Positions 36,409 through 49,052 of a DNA stretch of 64,000 nt are shown here, piece by piece; the first letter of the stretch is position 1; each line of letters begins with the position of its first letter. The notes under the pieces are model-generated. The model did no database searches. It was not told where the DNA came from and was given only the letters and a program-made list of their open reading frames with translations. The DNA comes from Campylobacter concisus (GTDB lineage Bacteria; Campylobacterota; Campylobacteria; Campylobacterales; Campylobacteraceae): positions 1-64,000 of the forward strand of contig NZ_PIRF01000005.1 in assembly GCF_003049705.1 (NCBI RefSeq). Direction: 5' to 3'. Both the position numbers and the translations under genes were made by a program.

Positions 36409-37662
36409 TTAAAATCCTTTTGCAAGCTTGGCTTTGTAAGCCTCAACATCAAAATCTTTTACTCTCGCTACACCATCTTCAACTGCTGCTTTTGCAACTG
36501 CTGGAGCGACTGCTGTTAATACGCGCTTGTCAAATGGTTTTGGGATGATGTACTCTTTGCCAAATTTTAGCTCGCTAACGCCACTTGCCTTTAAAACTTC
36601 AGCTGGCACTGGCTCTTTTGCAAGCTCTGCAAGTGCTCTAGCAGCTGCCATTTTCATATTTTCAGTGATCTTTTTAGCTCTAACGTCAAGTGCACCTCTA
36701 AAGATGAATGGGAAACCTAACACGTTATTTACTTGGTTAGGATAGTCGCTTCTACCTGTGCCCATCATCACGTCGCTTCTTACAGCCTCAACGTCCTCTG
36801 GATAAATTTCAGGCACTGGATTTGCAAGAGCAAAGATGATAGGCTCTTTATTCATTGACGCAACCATCTCTTTTGTAAGCACACCAGGCTTAGAAAGACC
36901 TAAAAACATATCAGCACCCCTCATCGCATCAGCCAAAGTTCTATCCTCAGTTTCAAGCGCAAACTCTACCTTTTCAGGTGTTAGGTCTGTTCTTTTTGAG
37001 TGAATGACGCCTTTACTATCTATCATCACGATGTGTTTTGCGCCAAGCGCTTTATACATCTTCGCGCATGCAATGCCAGCCGCACCTGCGCCGCTAACTA
37101 CGATTTTTATCTTAGATATATCTTTGCCAGAAATTTCCATCGCATTTATCATGCCAGCACTTGTTATCATCGCTGTGCCGTGCTGATCATCATGCATTAC
37201 AGGAATATCAACTGCTTCTTGAAGTTTTCTCTCGATCTCAAAGCACTTTGGAGCACGGATATCTTCTAAATTTATGCCGCCAAATGTTGGAGCAAGAGCC
37301 TTGCAAATCTCAACAATCTTATCTGGATCATGCTCGTCTAACTCGATGTCAAAGGCATCAACGTTTGCAAATTTTTTAAATAAAACTGACTTACCCTCCA
37401 TAACTGGCTTGCCAGCGATCGCACCGATGTCGCCAAGCCCAAGGACAGCCGTACCATCGGTGATAACGGCTACTAGATTTGCTTTATTTGTATATTTATA
37501 AGCTAGTTCATTGTCAGCTTCTATCTCTTTGCAAGGCTCTGCAACGCCAGGCGTATAGGCCATTGAAAGGTCTCTTGACGTCTCGCAAGGCGTCTTTACC
37601 TTTATCTCGATCTTACCGCCTATGTGGTAGTTTAGTGCTTCTTCTTTAGTTACATGTGTCAT
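36409..37662 (-). CDS. maeB: Malic enzyme (malate oxidoreductase, decarboxylating)
   Basis: A 417-residue malic enzyme that converts malate to pyruvate with NAD(P). The short form lacks the phosphotransacetylase domain of E. coli MaeB. Visible are [15 protein letters not shown] (malate site), [41 protein letters not shown] and the Rossmann loop [15 protein letters not shown]. Its ATG overlaps the gltX stop by 4 bases. Start follows AAGGAAGAAAA. Confidence 0.95.
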   Translation of the reverse strand: MTHVTKEEALNYHIGGKIEIKVKTPCETSRDLSMAYTPGVAEPCKEIEADNELAYKYTNKANLVAVITDGTAVLGLGDIGAIAGKPVMEGKSVLFKKFANVDAFDIELDEHDPDKIVEICKALAPTFGGINLEDIRAPKCFEIERKLQEAVDIPVMHDDQHGTAMITSAGMINAMEISGKDISKIKIVVSGAGAAGIACAKMYKALGAKHIVMIDSKGVIHSKRTDLTPEKVEFALETEDRTLADAMRGADMFLGLSKPGVLTKEMVASMNKEPIIFALANPVPEIYPEDVEAVRSDVMMGTGRSDYPNQVNNVLGFPFIFRGALDVRAKKITENMKMAAARALAELAKEPVPAEVLKASGVSELKFGKEYIIPKPFDKRVLTAVAPAVAKAAVEDGVARVKDFDVEAYKAKLAKGF

Positions 37663-39038
37663 TTTTCTTCCTTTAATAAATTTTGTATTCTATTTTTCGT
37701 CTCGCTACTGCCCACTACTTCAAGCACCTCGAATATACTTGGGCTCACGCTTGAGCCAGTTAGCGCTATCCTTAGAGCCTGGGCTAAGTCTTTTAGTTTT
37801 AAGCCATTTTGCTCTAAAAATTTATTTGTTAGCTCCTCATAGCCCTTTGCGTCAAGGTCACGATCTAAAATTTGAGCAAATTTAGCCAAAATTTCTTTGC
37901 TATTTTCATTTATAAATTTAGCCCATGCTTTCTCATCGTAGCTTTTTGGAGCGTTGATGATCGCGTTTGCACTATTTGCCATTTCGATTAGTGTCTTTGA
38001 TCTCTCACGGAGCGAATTTAGCAGTAGCTCACCCTTTACCAAAGCCTTAAAATCCACACCAAACTCAAGCATATCGTGCGCTAGCCTCTCATAAGGTAAA
38101 GTCTTAATGTAGTGAGAATTTAGCCAGTCAAGCTTTTGAGCGTTGTAGGTGCTTGAGCTTTTGTTGATGTCGTTTGGATTAAAGTATTTAAGCATATCCT
38201 CAATAGTAAAAATCTCATCATCACCGTGGCTCCAGCCAAGACGAACTAGAAAATTTAAGAGTGCTTCAGGCAAATAGCCCATCTTTTTATACTCCATAAC
38301 ATCAGTTGCGCCATGCCTTTTGCTAAGCTTTTTGCCATCCTCTCCGTTTATCATAGCGACGTGATAAAATTTTGGCACCTTAAAGCCAAGTGCCTCGTAA
38401 AGAACGATCTGTTTTGGGGTATTTGACAGGTGATCATCGCCACGGATGACGTCTGTTACGCCCATTAATGCGTCATCTATTACGACCGTGAAGTTATAAG
38501 TCGGTGTGCCGTCACTTCTAGCGATGATGAAGTCATCTAATATGTCTTCAACCTTAAATTTAACCTCGCCCTTTATGCCATCATGTATGACGATCTCGCC
38601 ACTAAGTGGGGCTTTTATACGGATGACTGGCTCGATGCCAGCTGGAGGCGTGCCAGTAAAATCTCTATATCTATTGTCATATTTTGGACGCTCTTTTCTT
38701 GCCTCTTGGCTAGCTCTAAGCTCTTCAAGCTCGTCCTTGCTCATGTAGCATTTATAAGCTTTTCCTTCTTCAAGAAGTTTTTTTACATACTCCTTGTAAA
38801 GATCAAATCTTTTTGACTGATAAGTCACTTCGCCGTCATGATCAAGCTTGCACCAAGCAAATGCCTCTTTTATGGCTTGCGTGGCTTCTTCAGAGTTTCG
38901 TTTTAGGTCAGTATCTTCAATGCGAAGTAAAAATTTTCCATTATTAGCTCTTGCATATAAATAATTATAAAGGGCTGTCCTAAGTCCGCCTATATGTAGG
39001 TATCCAGTAGGCGACGGAGCAAATCTAGTAACTATCAT
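37659..39038 (-). CDS. gltX: Glutamyl-tRNA synthetase
   Basis: A 459-residue class I synthetase. Start is ATG 39038 ([18 protein letters not shown]); a longer reading to 39140 would run into the divergent promoter. HIGH is in [18 protein letters not shown] and KMSKS appears as GKKLSKRHG. Campylobacter and Helicobacter carry two gltX genes and no GlnRS, one enzyme charging tRNA-Gln with Glu for later amidation. By position next to maeB this corresponds to the copy called gltX2 in C. jejuni (Cj1288c, from memory). Which tRNA it prefers cannot be read from the sequence. Confidence 0.93.
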   Translation of the reverse strand: MIVTRFAPSPTGYLHIGGLRTALYNYLYARANNGKFLLRIEDTDLKRNSEEATQAIKEAFAWCKLDHDGEVTYQSKRFDLYKEYVKKLLEEGKAYKCYMSKDELEELRASQEARKERPKYDNRYRDFTGTPPAGIEPVIRIKAPLSGEIVIHDGIKGEVKFKVEDILDDFIIARSDGTPTYNFTVVIDDALMGVTDVIRGDDHLSNTPKQIVLYEALGFKVPKFYHVAMINGEDGKKLSKRHGATDVMEYKKMGYLPEALLNFLVRLGWSHGDDEIFTIEDMLKYFNPNDINKSSSTYNAQKLDWLNSHYIKTLPYERLAHDMLEFGVDFKALVKGELLLNSLRERSKTLIEMANSANAIINAPKSYDEKAWAKFINENSKEILAKFAQILDRDLDAKGYEELTNKFLEQNGLKLKDLAQALRIALTGSSVSPSIFEVLEVVGSSETKNRIQNLLKEEK

Positions 39039-39058
39039 TTTGTGCCTTATTTTTATGT

Positions 39059-39064
39059 TATAAT
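39059..39064 (+). promoter_or_regulatory. Sigma-70 -10 box for the SurA-like gene
   Basis: A perfect TATAAT in the divergent gap between gltX and the SurA-like gene, 45 bases upstream of ATG 39109. Confidence 0.6.
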
Positions 39065-39108
39065 TGCCCAAAATTATATTTACTAAATACTTAAATAAAG
39101 GTTTTATT

Positions 39109-39939
39109 ATGAAAAAATTGCTCTTTTTGGCTGCTGGCATGCTAAGTGCTTTAAATTTATATTCGGCTCAGATGATAAACGGTATCGCAGCTATTGTAGA
39201 GAACGAACCAATCACGCTTTATGAAGTTTATAGCTTGAAAGAGCAGTTAAGAGCTAGCGAACAAGATGCTTTAAATTTACTCATAAGAGATAGACTCGAA
39301 GATGCTCAGATAAAAAATTTGAACATTAGCGTAACGCCATTTGAGCTAAACGACAGGATCGAATCGATCGCAAAGCAAAATGGCATGACAAATTCGCAGT
39401 TTAGAAGCTCTATCCAAGCTCAAGGCATTGACTTTTTGGAGTTTAAAAACAACATAGAAAAAAAGATGCTTCAAGAAAAGCTTTATAAAAGCATCTTGGC
39501 TGAAGCTGGCAAAAATGTAAATGAGCAAAAAGCAAAGATGTATTTTGACGCCAATCCTGATAAATTTAAGGTCTTTAGCACTGCTAGAGTAGTAGTTTAT
39601 AGAGCAAAAGATCCTGAGCTACTTGAGGCTCAAAAGACAAGTCCGAAGCTGCTAGACGGCGTGCAAACACAAGAGGTTAGTTTGGACTATCAAAGCATAG
39701 ATCCAAGGCTTGCTGCGATCATCTCAAGCACAAATAACGGTGACTACACACAGCCTTTGCAAGGGTCTGACAGCTTTGATATGTTTTTAGTAAAAGAGAA
39801 GATCGGCTCATACACTCCAAGCTTTGCAGACGTTAAGGATAATGTTATAAATGAGCTTTATCAAGGTGAGCAAGAAAAACTTATGGCTGATTATTTTGAT
39901 AAACTCCGCGCAAAAGCAAAGATTCAAATTTTAAGATAA
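39109..39939 (+). CDS. SurA-like periplasmic chaperone
   Basis: A 276-residue exported protein (Cj1289 counterpart by position). Start is ATG 39109 after AAATAAAGG, giving the signal MKKLLFLAAGMLSALNLYSA. The SurA N-terminal chaperone region follows: INGIAAIVENEPITLYEV and FRSSIQAQGIDFLEFKNNIEKKMLQEK. A single parvulin-like domain comes after, then a C-terminal helix LMADYFDKLRAKAKI that returns to the chaperone core. It likely helps outer-membrane protein folding; isomerase activity is uncertain. Confidence 0.88.
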   Translation: MKKLLFLAAGMLSALNLYSAQMINGIAAIVENEPITLYEVYSLKEQLRASEQDALNLLIRDRLEDAQIKNLNISVTPFELNDRIESIAKQNGMTNSQFRSSIQAQGIDFLEFKNNIEKKMLQEKLYKSILAEAGKNVNEQKAKMYFDANPDKFKVFSTARVVVYRAKDPELLEAQKTSPKLLDGVQTQEVSLDYQSIDPRLAAIISSTNNGDYTQPLQGSDSFDMFLVKEKIGSYTPSFADVKDNVINELYQGEQEKLMADYFDKLRAKAKIQILR

Positions 39940-39946
39940 CTTCAAA

Positions 39947-39969
39947 TTTAGCCATCCTTGGTGGCTAAT
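39947..39969 (+). terminator. Terminator after the SurA-like gene
   Basis: TTAGCCA, an 8-base loop and TGGCTAA form a 7-bp stem followed by TTTTATC, 8 bases past the stop codon. Confidence 0.75.
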
Positions 39970-39996
39970 TTTATCAAAATTTCACATGACAAAAGA

Positions 39997-40024
39997 TTAC
40001 ACCGCCAAAGAGAAGGCAGTGTAA
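39997..40024 (-). terminator. Terminator after the siderophore receptor gene
   Basis: On the reverse strand TTACAC-T-GCC and GGC-G-GTGTAA pair around an 8-base loop, 8 bases beyond the receptor stop. Confidence 0.7.
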
Positions 40025-40031
40025 ATTTTAG

Positions 40032-42128
40032 TTAAAAAGTGTAGTGCATATTTAGCATAAACGATCTCTCATCGCCAGGTCTTGAATCAGAACGCCAGTA
40101 TTTTTTATTTAGGATATTGTTTATTGCTAATGTTATTTGAGCATGTTCGTTAAAGTTATATCCAGCACTTGCATCAAGCCTTGCAAAGCCGGGCAAGTGT
40201 TGATCGGTTATGCTTGTTTTATCTACTTGGTAGCTATATCGTTTAGAGTATCCTGTTACGCCACTTTCGACATACCATTTGTCATTTTTAGCATATCTTA
40301 AAAAAACATTGCCCTGCCAGTTAGTTGTATTTTTTAGACTAAGTTTTTCGTTTAATGGATTTGACTTATCACTTACGATGATGGCTCTCATGTATCCAAG
40401 CGAGCTGCGCAGGTATAAATTCTCGTAAATTTGCCCTAGCACGTTTAGCTCGATACCGCGGCTGCGCTCCTTGCCGCGAACTGCCCATGTATATGGATCA
40501 TTGTCAGGATCTGGTCTATATCTTATATTATTATGCTCGATCTGAAATATCGCTAGGTTTGAGCTAAATCTATTATCAGCCCATGTGCTTTTTAAGCCGA
40601 TTTCGTATTGCTCGTTATTCTGCGGTTTTAGATCAAGCATCGTTGTATCGCCCGTACTTATACCTATATTTCCGCGACCACCATAAGGGGCAAAGCTCTT
40701 TGAGTATGAAGCGTATGCGGTATGTTCTGGCAAAAAGTCCCACAGCAAGCCAACTCTTGGACTAAAAGAGTGCCCTTTGTAGCTATTTGTTTTACCATTT
40801 ATGTCTCGTGTTTTAAACTTATAAAAGTCAAACCTACCGCCAAGAAGTAGCCTATATTTGTCATCTAGGCTTATTAGATCTTCTAAAAACACTCCATTAT
40901 TTATAGCTTTATGTTTATTATCAGCATTAAGTGGCATGTAGCCCACGCTACCCCAACTTGATCTTGATGCGTATGGATTTATAGTCACATTTTTTTTACT
41001 ATTATACCAAAGCCTCGGATGGCGAGTTTCTACGCTGTTGTCATATCCAAAAGTAAGATTATGCTTAAATCTTGTAAATTCAAGCTCTTTTGTAAGTGTT
41101 ATGGCATTTGATAGCGTGTTATTATCAGTTTGTTGTTTAGCATAGTTTTGCTTTAGTCTATTTCCAGGCATGATGGTTCCACCAAAGTAGTGATCAAAAT
41201 TTTGACTAGCTTTTCTATAACCAAAAACCCATTTTAAATTCATGTCCTTTGCTAACTCTGCATTTAGCTCGGTACGAAAGAAATGAAGCTTATCTTCAAC
41301 AAAGTCTCCATCATGAGAAAATCCCTTTGCATAGTCGATACCAAGCTTGTCATAGACACTTTTTGTTGGCATTCTATCAGGCACACGCCAAGCATTATCA
41401 TATGTGTATTGCGCCTCAAAACTCACCGTTCCACCATCATTTGTCACGACAACGCTTGGACTTACCATAAAATTTTTATATTTTACGCCCTCTCTCCATG
41501 ACTTTCCACGTTCCATATCAGTCGTTAGTCTTGCGGCTAGTTGATTATTTACTACATGGTTTACATCTATACCACCGCCATATCTACTCCAGCTACCAAC
41601 CCTACCTGAAAGCTTATAAACAGGCATAAAATTTGCCTTTTTGCTAACCAAATTTACAACCGCACCGCCGTCACTTCTTCCATACAAGATCGAAGCTGGT
41701 CCTTTTAAAATTTCAACTCTCTCAACATTTGCTGTACTGCGTCTTATCTGGCCAGAATCTCTAACACCATCTCTATATATATCGCCACCATCAACACTAA
41801 AGCCTCTTATCTTGATGCTCTCGCCTCTCATATCATAGCCTGCATCAATACCAGCATTTCCTTCTAGGATACTTGAAAGATCATTTGTGCCGTAGTTTCT
41901 GTTCTTTTGTATATCTATATTTTCGATAGTTTGTGGCGTCTCTTTGTTACTAAGCCCATTTCTATTGATATCCGCGCTATCATACGCGATATAACCTTTT
42001 AGGGTATTTTGCTCCGAGATACCTTCCACCTCGATAGTTGGTAAAACAACTGAATAATCACTGTTATTTGTATCTAAAGCCCACAGCGAGCTAAAGATCA
42101 GTGATGAAGCAAGTATACTAAACTTCAT
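40032..42128 (-). CDS. TonB-dependent siderophore receptor
   Basis: A 698-residue outer-membrane receptor of the FhuA/FhuE/FpvA-like siderophore class. After a signal peptide (MKFSILASSLIFSSLWA) comes a TonB-box-like VVLPTIEVEG. The plug domain follows (NKETPQTIENIDIQKNR, IKIRGFSVDGGDIYRDG, VERVEILKGPASILYGR, GGAVVNLVSKK), then a barrel ending in aromatic residues, FMLNMHYTF. Upstream DNA has the AT-rich inverted repeat GATATTCTATATC, possibly a regulator site. Substrate is likely a ferric siderophore, but which one is unknown. Confidence 0.92.
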   Translation of the reverse strand: MKFSILASSLIFSSLWALDTNNSDYSVVLPTIEVEGISEQNTLKGYIAYDSADINRNGLSNKETPQTIENIDIQKNRNYGTNDLSSILEGNAGIDAGYDMRGESIKIRGFSVDGGDIYRDGVRDSGQIRRSTANVERVEILKGPASILYGRSDGGAVVNLVSKKANFMPVYKLSGRVGSWSRYGGGIDVNHVVNNQLAARLTTDMERGKSWREGVKYKNFMVSPSVVVTNDGGTVSFEAQYTYDNAWRVPDRMPTKSVYDKLGIDYAKGFSHDGDFVEDKLHFFRTELNAELAKDMNLKWVFGYRKASQNFDHYFGGTIMPGNRLKQNYAKQQTDNNTLSNAITLTKELEFTRFKHNLTFGYDNSVETRHPRLWYNSKKNVTINPYASRSSWGSVGYMPLNADNKHKAINNGVFLEDLISLDDKYRLLLGGRFDFYKFKTRDINGKTNSYKGHSFSPRVGLLWDFLPEHTAYASYSKSFAPYGGRGNIGISTGDTTMLDLKPQNNEQYEIGLKSTWADNRFSSNLAIFQIEHNNIRYRPDPDNDPYTWAVRGKERSRGIELNVLGQIYENLYLRSSLGYMRAIIVSDKSNPLNEKLSLKNTTNWQGNVFLRYAKNDKWYVESGVTGYSKRYSYQVDKTSITDQHLPGFARLDASAGYNFNEHAQITLAINNILNKKYWRSDSRPGDERSFMLNMHYTF

Positions 42129-42303
42129 AGAATTCCTTTAGATAAAATTAAAATCGATATTCTATATCAAAATGGCTTAAAATATTTATTTTATATTGAT
42201 GTTTATTAATTTTTACCAATTAATTGTTAAAATTTTAGTTCGATTTGAAATTATCATTTGCCATCTTAAAAAATGCATTACTATTGCCACTAAAAAATTT
42301 TAG

Positions 42304-42387
42304 ATTAAGGCTAGTATTTTCATGATCACACACCCACGTGAGCTTTTTGGACTTTTTGATGAGGTGATAGATATAAAAAGTGAGTAA
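42304..42387 (+). pseudogene. Possible remnant of an ABC ATPase C-terminus
   Basis: An open stretch reads IKASIFMITHPREL then FGLFDEVIDIKSE and stop. The pattern of hydrophobic strand, ThrHis (H-loop) and a following DEV-hydrophobic strand is that of an ABC transporter ATPase just after Walker B. No other part of such a gene is visible; a stop codon precedes it. An ATG at 42322 also gives a 21-codon ORF without a good ribosome site. It lies between a siderophore receptor and yedE. This is a weak call. Confidence 0.3.
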
Positions 42388-42416
42388 ATTTGACTGCAAA
42401 GGCAGCCAAATTTATA

Positions 42417-43475
42417 TTATGCTTTTTTAGTAAAAACTCCGACATAAATAGCATAGATAAAGCCGATCGCTACGGCATATGGAGCGTAAGGAGTGATGCC
42501 AGCTCCAGAGCTTGCAAGTATGAAGTTATGACTTATCGCAGCACCTGCTCCCATACCTAAAACAAATACAGCCGAGCTTAAATTTCCAGCTCCCATTTGT
42601 ACTAAATGTTTGCCTGGGCAGCCATAACTTAGGCTAAAGCAAAGACCAGCCAAGCTCATGCCAAGGAAATTCCAAAGGACGTCATTATGAGCGATAGGTT
42701 GAGCTTCAAAGCCAAATTTATATTGTCCAAGAGCTAAATTTGTGATACTTGCAAAAACGATGATAGATACAATGCCATAAAACATCGAAAAATCACGCTC
42801 AAAAACTTTACTGATCGCACCAACCGAACAAAATTTGCTTCTTTGCATAAAAATACCTATAACAATAGCACAAATAAGCGAGATAAGGATATTTGCATGC
42901 TGTGAGCCTGGACCTTTTTCTGAGCTAAATAATGCACCATTATCGCCAAGCTTTAAACCAAAAACAAGGGCTGCTAAAAGTAAAATTGCAATAATAAGTG
43001 GCAAAAGTCCAACTGGTTTTGTAGTGGCATCATTTTCAGGTATAACGTAACCATTTTTCTTGAAAAATCGTCCAACAAAAACGCCGGCAAATAGACCTAC
43101 AAGGCCAGCAATAGCAGTCATATCTCCGCCACCAAGGCGCAAAAACGCTCTCCATGGGCAACCCAAAAAGATAAGGCAACCAATCATAGCAAACATACCT
43201 AGGAAAAATCTAGAAAATGCTGCACTGCCAGATACTGGAGTGAAATTTCTACTCCAAAGCATGCTTGCTAAAAAGCCTCCGATGATAAGCCCTAAAATTT
43301 CAGGCCTTAGATACTGTACCACTTTGGCTTGATGAAAGCCAAGAGCACCTACGCTATCCCTTAAAAAGCAAGCCGCACAAACGCCCATGTTTGCTGGGTT
43401 GCCAAAATAAACAAGCACTGGGCCAAGAATGCCAAGGCTTGCACCTGCAATGATGTAAAGCACTGTTTTATTCAT
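42417..43475 (-). CDS. yedE: YedE-family putative selenium transporter
   Basis: A 352-residue membrane protein with about nine to ten helices and two YeeE/YedE repeats. Their marker motifs are FLGCPWRAFLRLGGGD (about 105-120) and SYGCPGKHLVQMGAGN (about 280-295), each with the conserved cysteine. Another conserved Cys patch is GVCAACFLRDSVGALG near the N-terminus. YedE-type proteins of this length co-occur with selenium genes and are proposed to import selenium compounds. Here selA, selB, selD and yedF are in the same window. Confidence 0.88.
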   Translation of the reverse strand: MNKTVLYIIAGASLGILGPVLVYFGNPANMGVCAACFLRDSVGALGFHQAKVVQYLRPEILGLIIGGFLASMLWSRNFTPVSGSAAFSRFFLGMFAMIGCLIFLGCPWRAFLRLGGGDMTAIAGLVGLFAGVFVGRFFKKNGYVIPENDATTKPVGLLPLIIAILLLAALVFGLKLGDNGALFSSEKGPGSQHANILISLICAIVIGIFMQRSKFCSVGAISKVFERDFSMFYGIVSIIVFASITNLALGQYKFGFEAQPIAHNDVLWNFLGMSLAGLCFSLSYGCPGKHLVQMGAGNLSSAVFVLGMGAGAAISHNFILASSGAGITPYAPYAVAIGFIYAIYVGVFTKKA

Positions 43476-43610
43476 GAATATTCCTGTGTATAGGGTAAAA
43501 TCAAACTGATTTCTTAAACGACATTTTAATAATCATTAAATAAAACAAAGATTAATTTTTTTAAGAGCAAAGTAGATAAAATATGCAAAAATTTCATAAA
43601 AAGGATAAAA

Positions 43611-44810
43611 ATGAAAGATTTTATGAGTTACGCAGATAGCCTAAAAATTCTAAAAGATACAATCAATGCGTGGGAAAAGGTCGAAAAAGTAGCCATCACA
43701 GATGCACTTGATAGAAATATCGCCTACGACGTGACAGCCGCCGAAAATTACCCAGCAAAGCCGGTTTCAGCGATGGACGGCTACGCTTTTGCCTTTAAAG
43801 ATGGCCTAAGCGAGCTTGAGCTCATCACAGACCTGCCTGCTGGAAGCGACAAAGGACTGGTTATAGAGGGTAGTAAATGTGTAAAAACTTTCACTGGCTC
43901 ACTGATGAGCGAAGGCACTGATACTCTTGTGCCGGTAGAAAATGTCGAGGTTGTTGGATCAAAAATACTCATCAAAAAGAGCGTGCCAAAGGGTTTTGCT
44001 GTGCGCGAAGTGGGCGAGAGCTACAAAAAAGGCGAAATTTTGATCAAAAAAGGTACTCGTCTAACCTACTCCGAGATAGCACTTCTTGCTGAGCTTGGTG
44101 TCTTTCATGTAAGCGTTTTCATACGCCCAAGAGTGGCGATACTAGCGACTGGCAGCGAGATAAAAGACCTTGGCGAGCCATTAGAAAATACAGCACAAAT
44201 TCACAGCTCAAATCACGTAGGTATCGCTATGCAGATACGCAAAATGGGCGCAGAGCCGATCCTTTGTGAGATCGTAAGAGATAAGGCTGAGCTTGTCGAA
44301 AAAGCGATCATAAACGCACTAAAATCAGCTGATATATTAGTGACGACTGGTGGCATAAGTATGGGGGACTATGACTTTGTAAAAGGCGCTTTAAATGAAA
44401 ATTTTAGCCTCATTATTGAGGGCGCTGCTATCAAGCCAGGCCGCCACATTAGAGTAGCAAAGTCAGGCGATAAATATATCTTTGCACTGCCAGGATTTCC
44501 GTACTCGGCGATGGTTATGTGCGTGCTTTATGTTAGAGTTTTGATAAATTTATGGCTAGGCAATAATGAGCCAAAGATCACGGCGATAATGGACGAAGAC
44601 TATAAAAAACGCTCACCATTTTTAGAATTTACGGCTGTAAATTTAGAAAATCGTGAAGGAAAAAATTTTGTAAATCTAAATGGTAAAAAGCTTGGCAGTT
44701 CAGCGATCGTAAATAATTTAACAAACAAAGCCGCACTTTTAATGATCCCAATGGATAAAGAATTTCTCAAAAAAGGCGAGATAGTAGAAGTATTGATGAT
44801 GCCTTGTTAA
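43611..44810 (+). CDS. moeA: Molybdopterin molybdenumtransferase
   Basis: A 399-residue MoeA that inserts molybdate (or tungstate) into molybdopterin. Domains are visible in order: AENYPAKPVSAMDGYAF (about 46-62), VAILATGSEIKDLG with AQIHSSNH, the MoCF-binding loop TTGGISMGDYDFVKGAL and KPGRHIRVAKSGDKYIFALPG. Start ATG 43611 follows AAAAGGATAAAA. FdhA is an obvious user of the cofactor. C. jejuni has two moeA genes; which one this equals is not clear. Confidence 0.93.
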   Translation: MKDFMSYADSLKILKDTINAWEKVEKVAITDALDRNIAYDVTAAENYPAKPVSAMDGYAFAFKDGLSELELITDLPAGSDKGLVIEGSKCVKTFTGSLMSEGTDTLVPVENVEVVGSKILIKKSVPKGFAVREVGESYKKGEILIKKGTRLTYSEIALLAELGVFHVSVFIRPRVAILATGSEIKDLGEPLENTAQIHSSNHVGIAMQIRKMGAEPILCEIVRDKAELVEKAIINALKSADILVTTGGISMGDYDFVKGALNENFSLIIEGAAIKPGRHIRVAKSGDKYIFALPGFPYSAMVMCVLYVRVLINLWLGNNEPKITAIMDEDYKKRSPFLEFTAVNLENREGKNFVNLNGKKLGSSAIVNNLTNKAALLMIPMDKEFLKKGEIVEVLMMPC

Positions 44811-44828
44811 AAATTTTAAGGATAAAAG

Positions 44829-45830
44829 TTGAACATGTCAGAAATTCAAACAATTATAGTTTTTCTTATAATGGTATCGCTTGCCTTTGGAATAGATCTT
44901 TTTGCTCATAAACATGATGAGAAAATTTCACTAAAACAAGCTGGCATTTGGTCTATCTTTTGGATAGGAGCTTCGGTACTTTTTGGTATATATTTATATT
45001 TTGAGCGAGGCAGTGAGATAGCAAGTCTTTATTTTGCAGGATATGCGCTAGAAAAGTCGCTCTCGGTAGATAATCTTTTTGTGATGATGGCGATTTTTTC
45101 ATGGTTTAATATACCTGAAATTTATCGCCACAGAGTGCTTTATTTTGGCGTTATAGGAGCTATGATATTTAGGCTCATCTTTGTAGCCGTAGGTACGATG
45201 CTTTTTGCCATCTCGCCTTGGATGGAGCTAATATTTGCAGCAATAGTCGCATATAGTGCCGTAATGATGATAAAAAAAGATAAGTGCGATGAGGATATAA
45301 AAGATTATTCAAACCACATAGCTTATAGGGCAGTTTACCGCTTCTTTCCGGTTTTACCACAGCTTTTTGGACACAGTTTTTTTGTTAAATTTAGCGAAAT
45401 TTCTAAGCAAATTTCAGATAGTCAAAAAACTACACTTAACGATCAAATTTTAAGGCTAAAAGCCACTTGGATAGCAACACCATTATTCTTGTGTCTTTGC
45501 GTGATTGAGCTAAGCGATGTGATATTTGCTTTTGATAGCGTTCCAGCTGTCATTGCTGTGAGCAAAGATCCTGTGATTGTTTATTCAGCGATGATATTTG
45601 CGATACTTGGGCTAAGAACGCTTTATTTTGTGCTTGAAGCACTCAAAAATTTTTTAAAGTATTTAGAAATTTCTGTGATCGTGCTTTTATTTTTTATCGT
45701 AGCAAAGCTAGCTGTAAATGCGACTGCTCATATCTTTCATAACGGATTTGAAATTTCTGCACAAATTAGCCTTTTTATCATTCTAGTCATCCTTGGAGTT
45801 GGAGTCGTAGCAAGTTTGGTCAAGAAATAG
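44829..45830 (+). CDS. TerC-family integral membrane protein
   Basis: A 333-residue protein with about eight to nine helices and the TerC signatures ALEKSLSVDNLFVMMAIFSW and ELSDVIFAFDSVPAVIAVS, where buried acidic residues could bind a metal ion. Family members act in metal export, chiefly manganese, or are tied to tellurite resistance. The TTG at 44829 lies 5 bases after AAGGAT, the local ribosome-site spacing; ATG 44835 is the alternative. It follows moeA by 18 bases and is probably co-transcribed. Confidence 0.88.
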   Translation: MNMSEIQTIIVFLIMVSLAFGIDLFAHKHDEKISLKQAGIWSIFWIGASVLFGIYLYFERGSEIASLYFAGYALEKSLSVDNLFVMMAIFSWFNIPEIYRHRVLYFGVIGAMIFRLIFVAVGTMLFAISPWMELIFAAIVAYSAVMMIKKDKCDEDIKDYSNHIAYRAVYRFFPVLPQLFGHSFFVKFSEISKQISDSQKTTLNDQILRLKATWIATPLFLCLCVIELSDVIFAFDSVPAVIAVSKDPVIVYSAMIFAILGLRTLYFVLEALKNFLKYLEISVIVLLFFIVAKLAVNATAHIFHNGFEISAQISLFIILVILGVGVVASLVKK

Positions 45831-45950
45831 CTACCACAAAAGTATGCAAGCTAAAGTTAGGCGAGCTTAAAATTAAAAATTTATAAGCATAGAGCTTTAT
45901 ATTTTGGTGTCTAAATTTTTTAAAATTTTGCTTGCTTGTGCAAAAATTTA

Positions 45951-46513
45951 TTACTGAATATTTATGCTACCAGCTGGGGTTGGCATATCGCCTTTTTCAT
46001 CAGCAAATGGTGGCCCTTTTTGAAGCAAAGTGGTGATCTCGGATGCTACTTTTGGATCCATTTTTGCCATGATAGTAGATATCTTTTTGGCATCAAGAGC
46101 ATAAAGTATGGTGGCTGCGTTTGATCTAGGCATTTTAGAGAGAACCTCAGCTGCCGCGCCATCTTTCATCTTAGAATATGACTCATTGACTTTATCGCTA
46201 GTCATTGTGCGAAGTTCTTTTAAAATTTTCTCATTTTTAGCGATCGCTTCATCGATCTCTTTGCGTTTTTGCTCGATTACTTTCATTGTCGCATTTATAT
46301 CAGCTTCTTTTTTGGCAAGCTTTTTATTATTTTCTTCATAGGCTGCTGCTGAGCTTGCACGAAATACCTCTAAAGCTTGGCGCTGCTCGTCTATGATCTC
46401 AAGTTCCTTTGAAATTTCTTCTTTTCTAGCTTCAAAAATTTGCGTACAGTCAACTGGTACTTCAAAACAAAATGCAAAATTTAAAATAGTTAAGAGTAAT
46501 AAAACCGCTCTCA

Positions 46514-46517
<4 letters not shown>
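45951..46517 (-). CDS. MotE-like periplasmic flagellar-motor protein
   Basis: A 188-residue exported protein with a short signal (LLLLTILNFAFC), a long coiled coil (about 30-105) and a C-terminal MgtE_N/FliG-M-like domain (VLSKMPRSNAATILYALD ... IMAKMDPKVASEITTLL). This layout is that of MotE-type proteins that stabilise flagellar motor parts. DINAT in the coiled coil is a textbook PglB sequon. From memory, the C. jejuni counterpart Cj1496c is an N-glycoprotein. It overlaps fliJ by 4 bases. Confidence 0.82.

Positions 46518-49051
<2,534 letters not shown>

Positions 49052-49052
<1 letters not shown>

Noticed and set aside
39041-39140. Longer gltX starting at 39140
   Set aside because: The extra 34 residues precede the conserved start of GltX and would overlap the divergent promoter and the start of the SurA-like gene.
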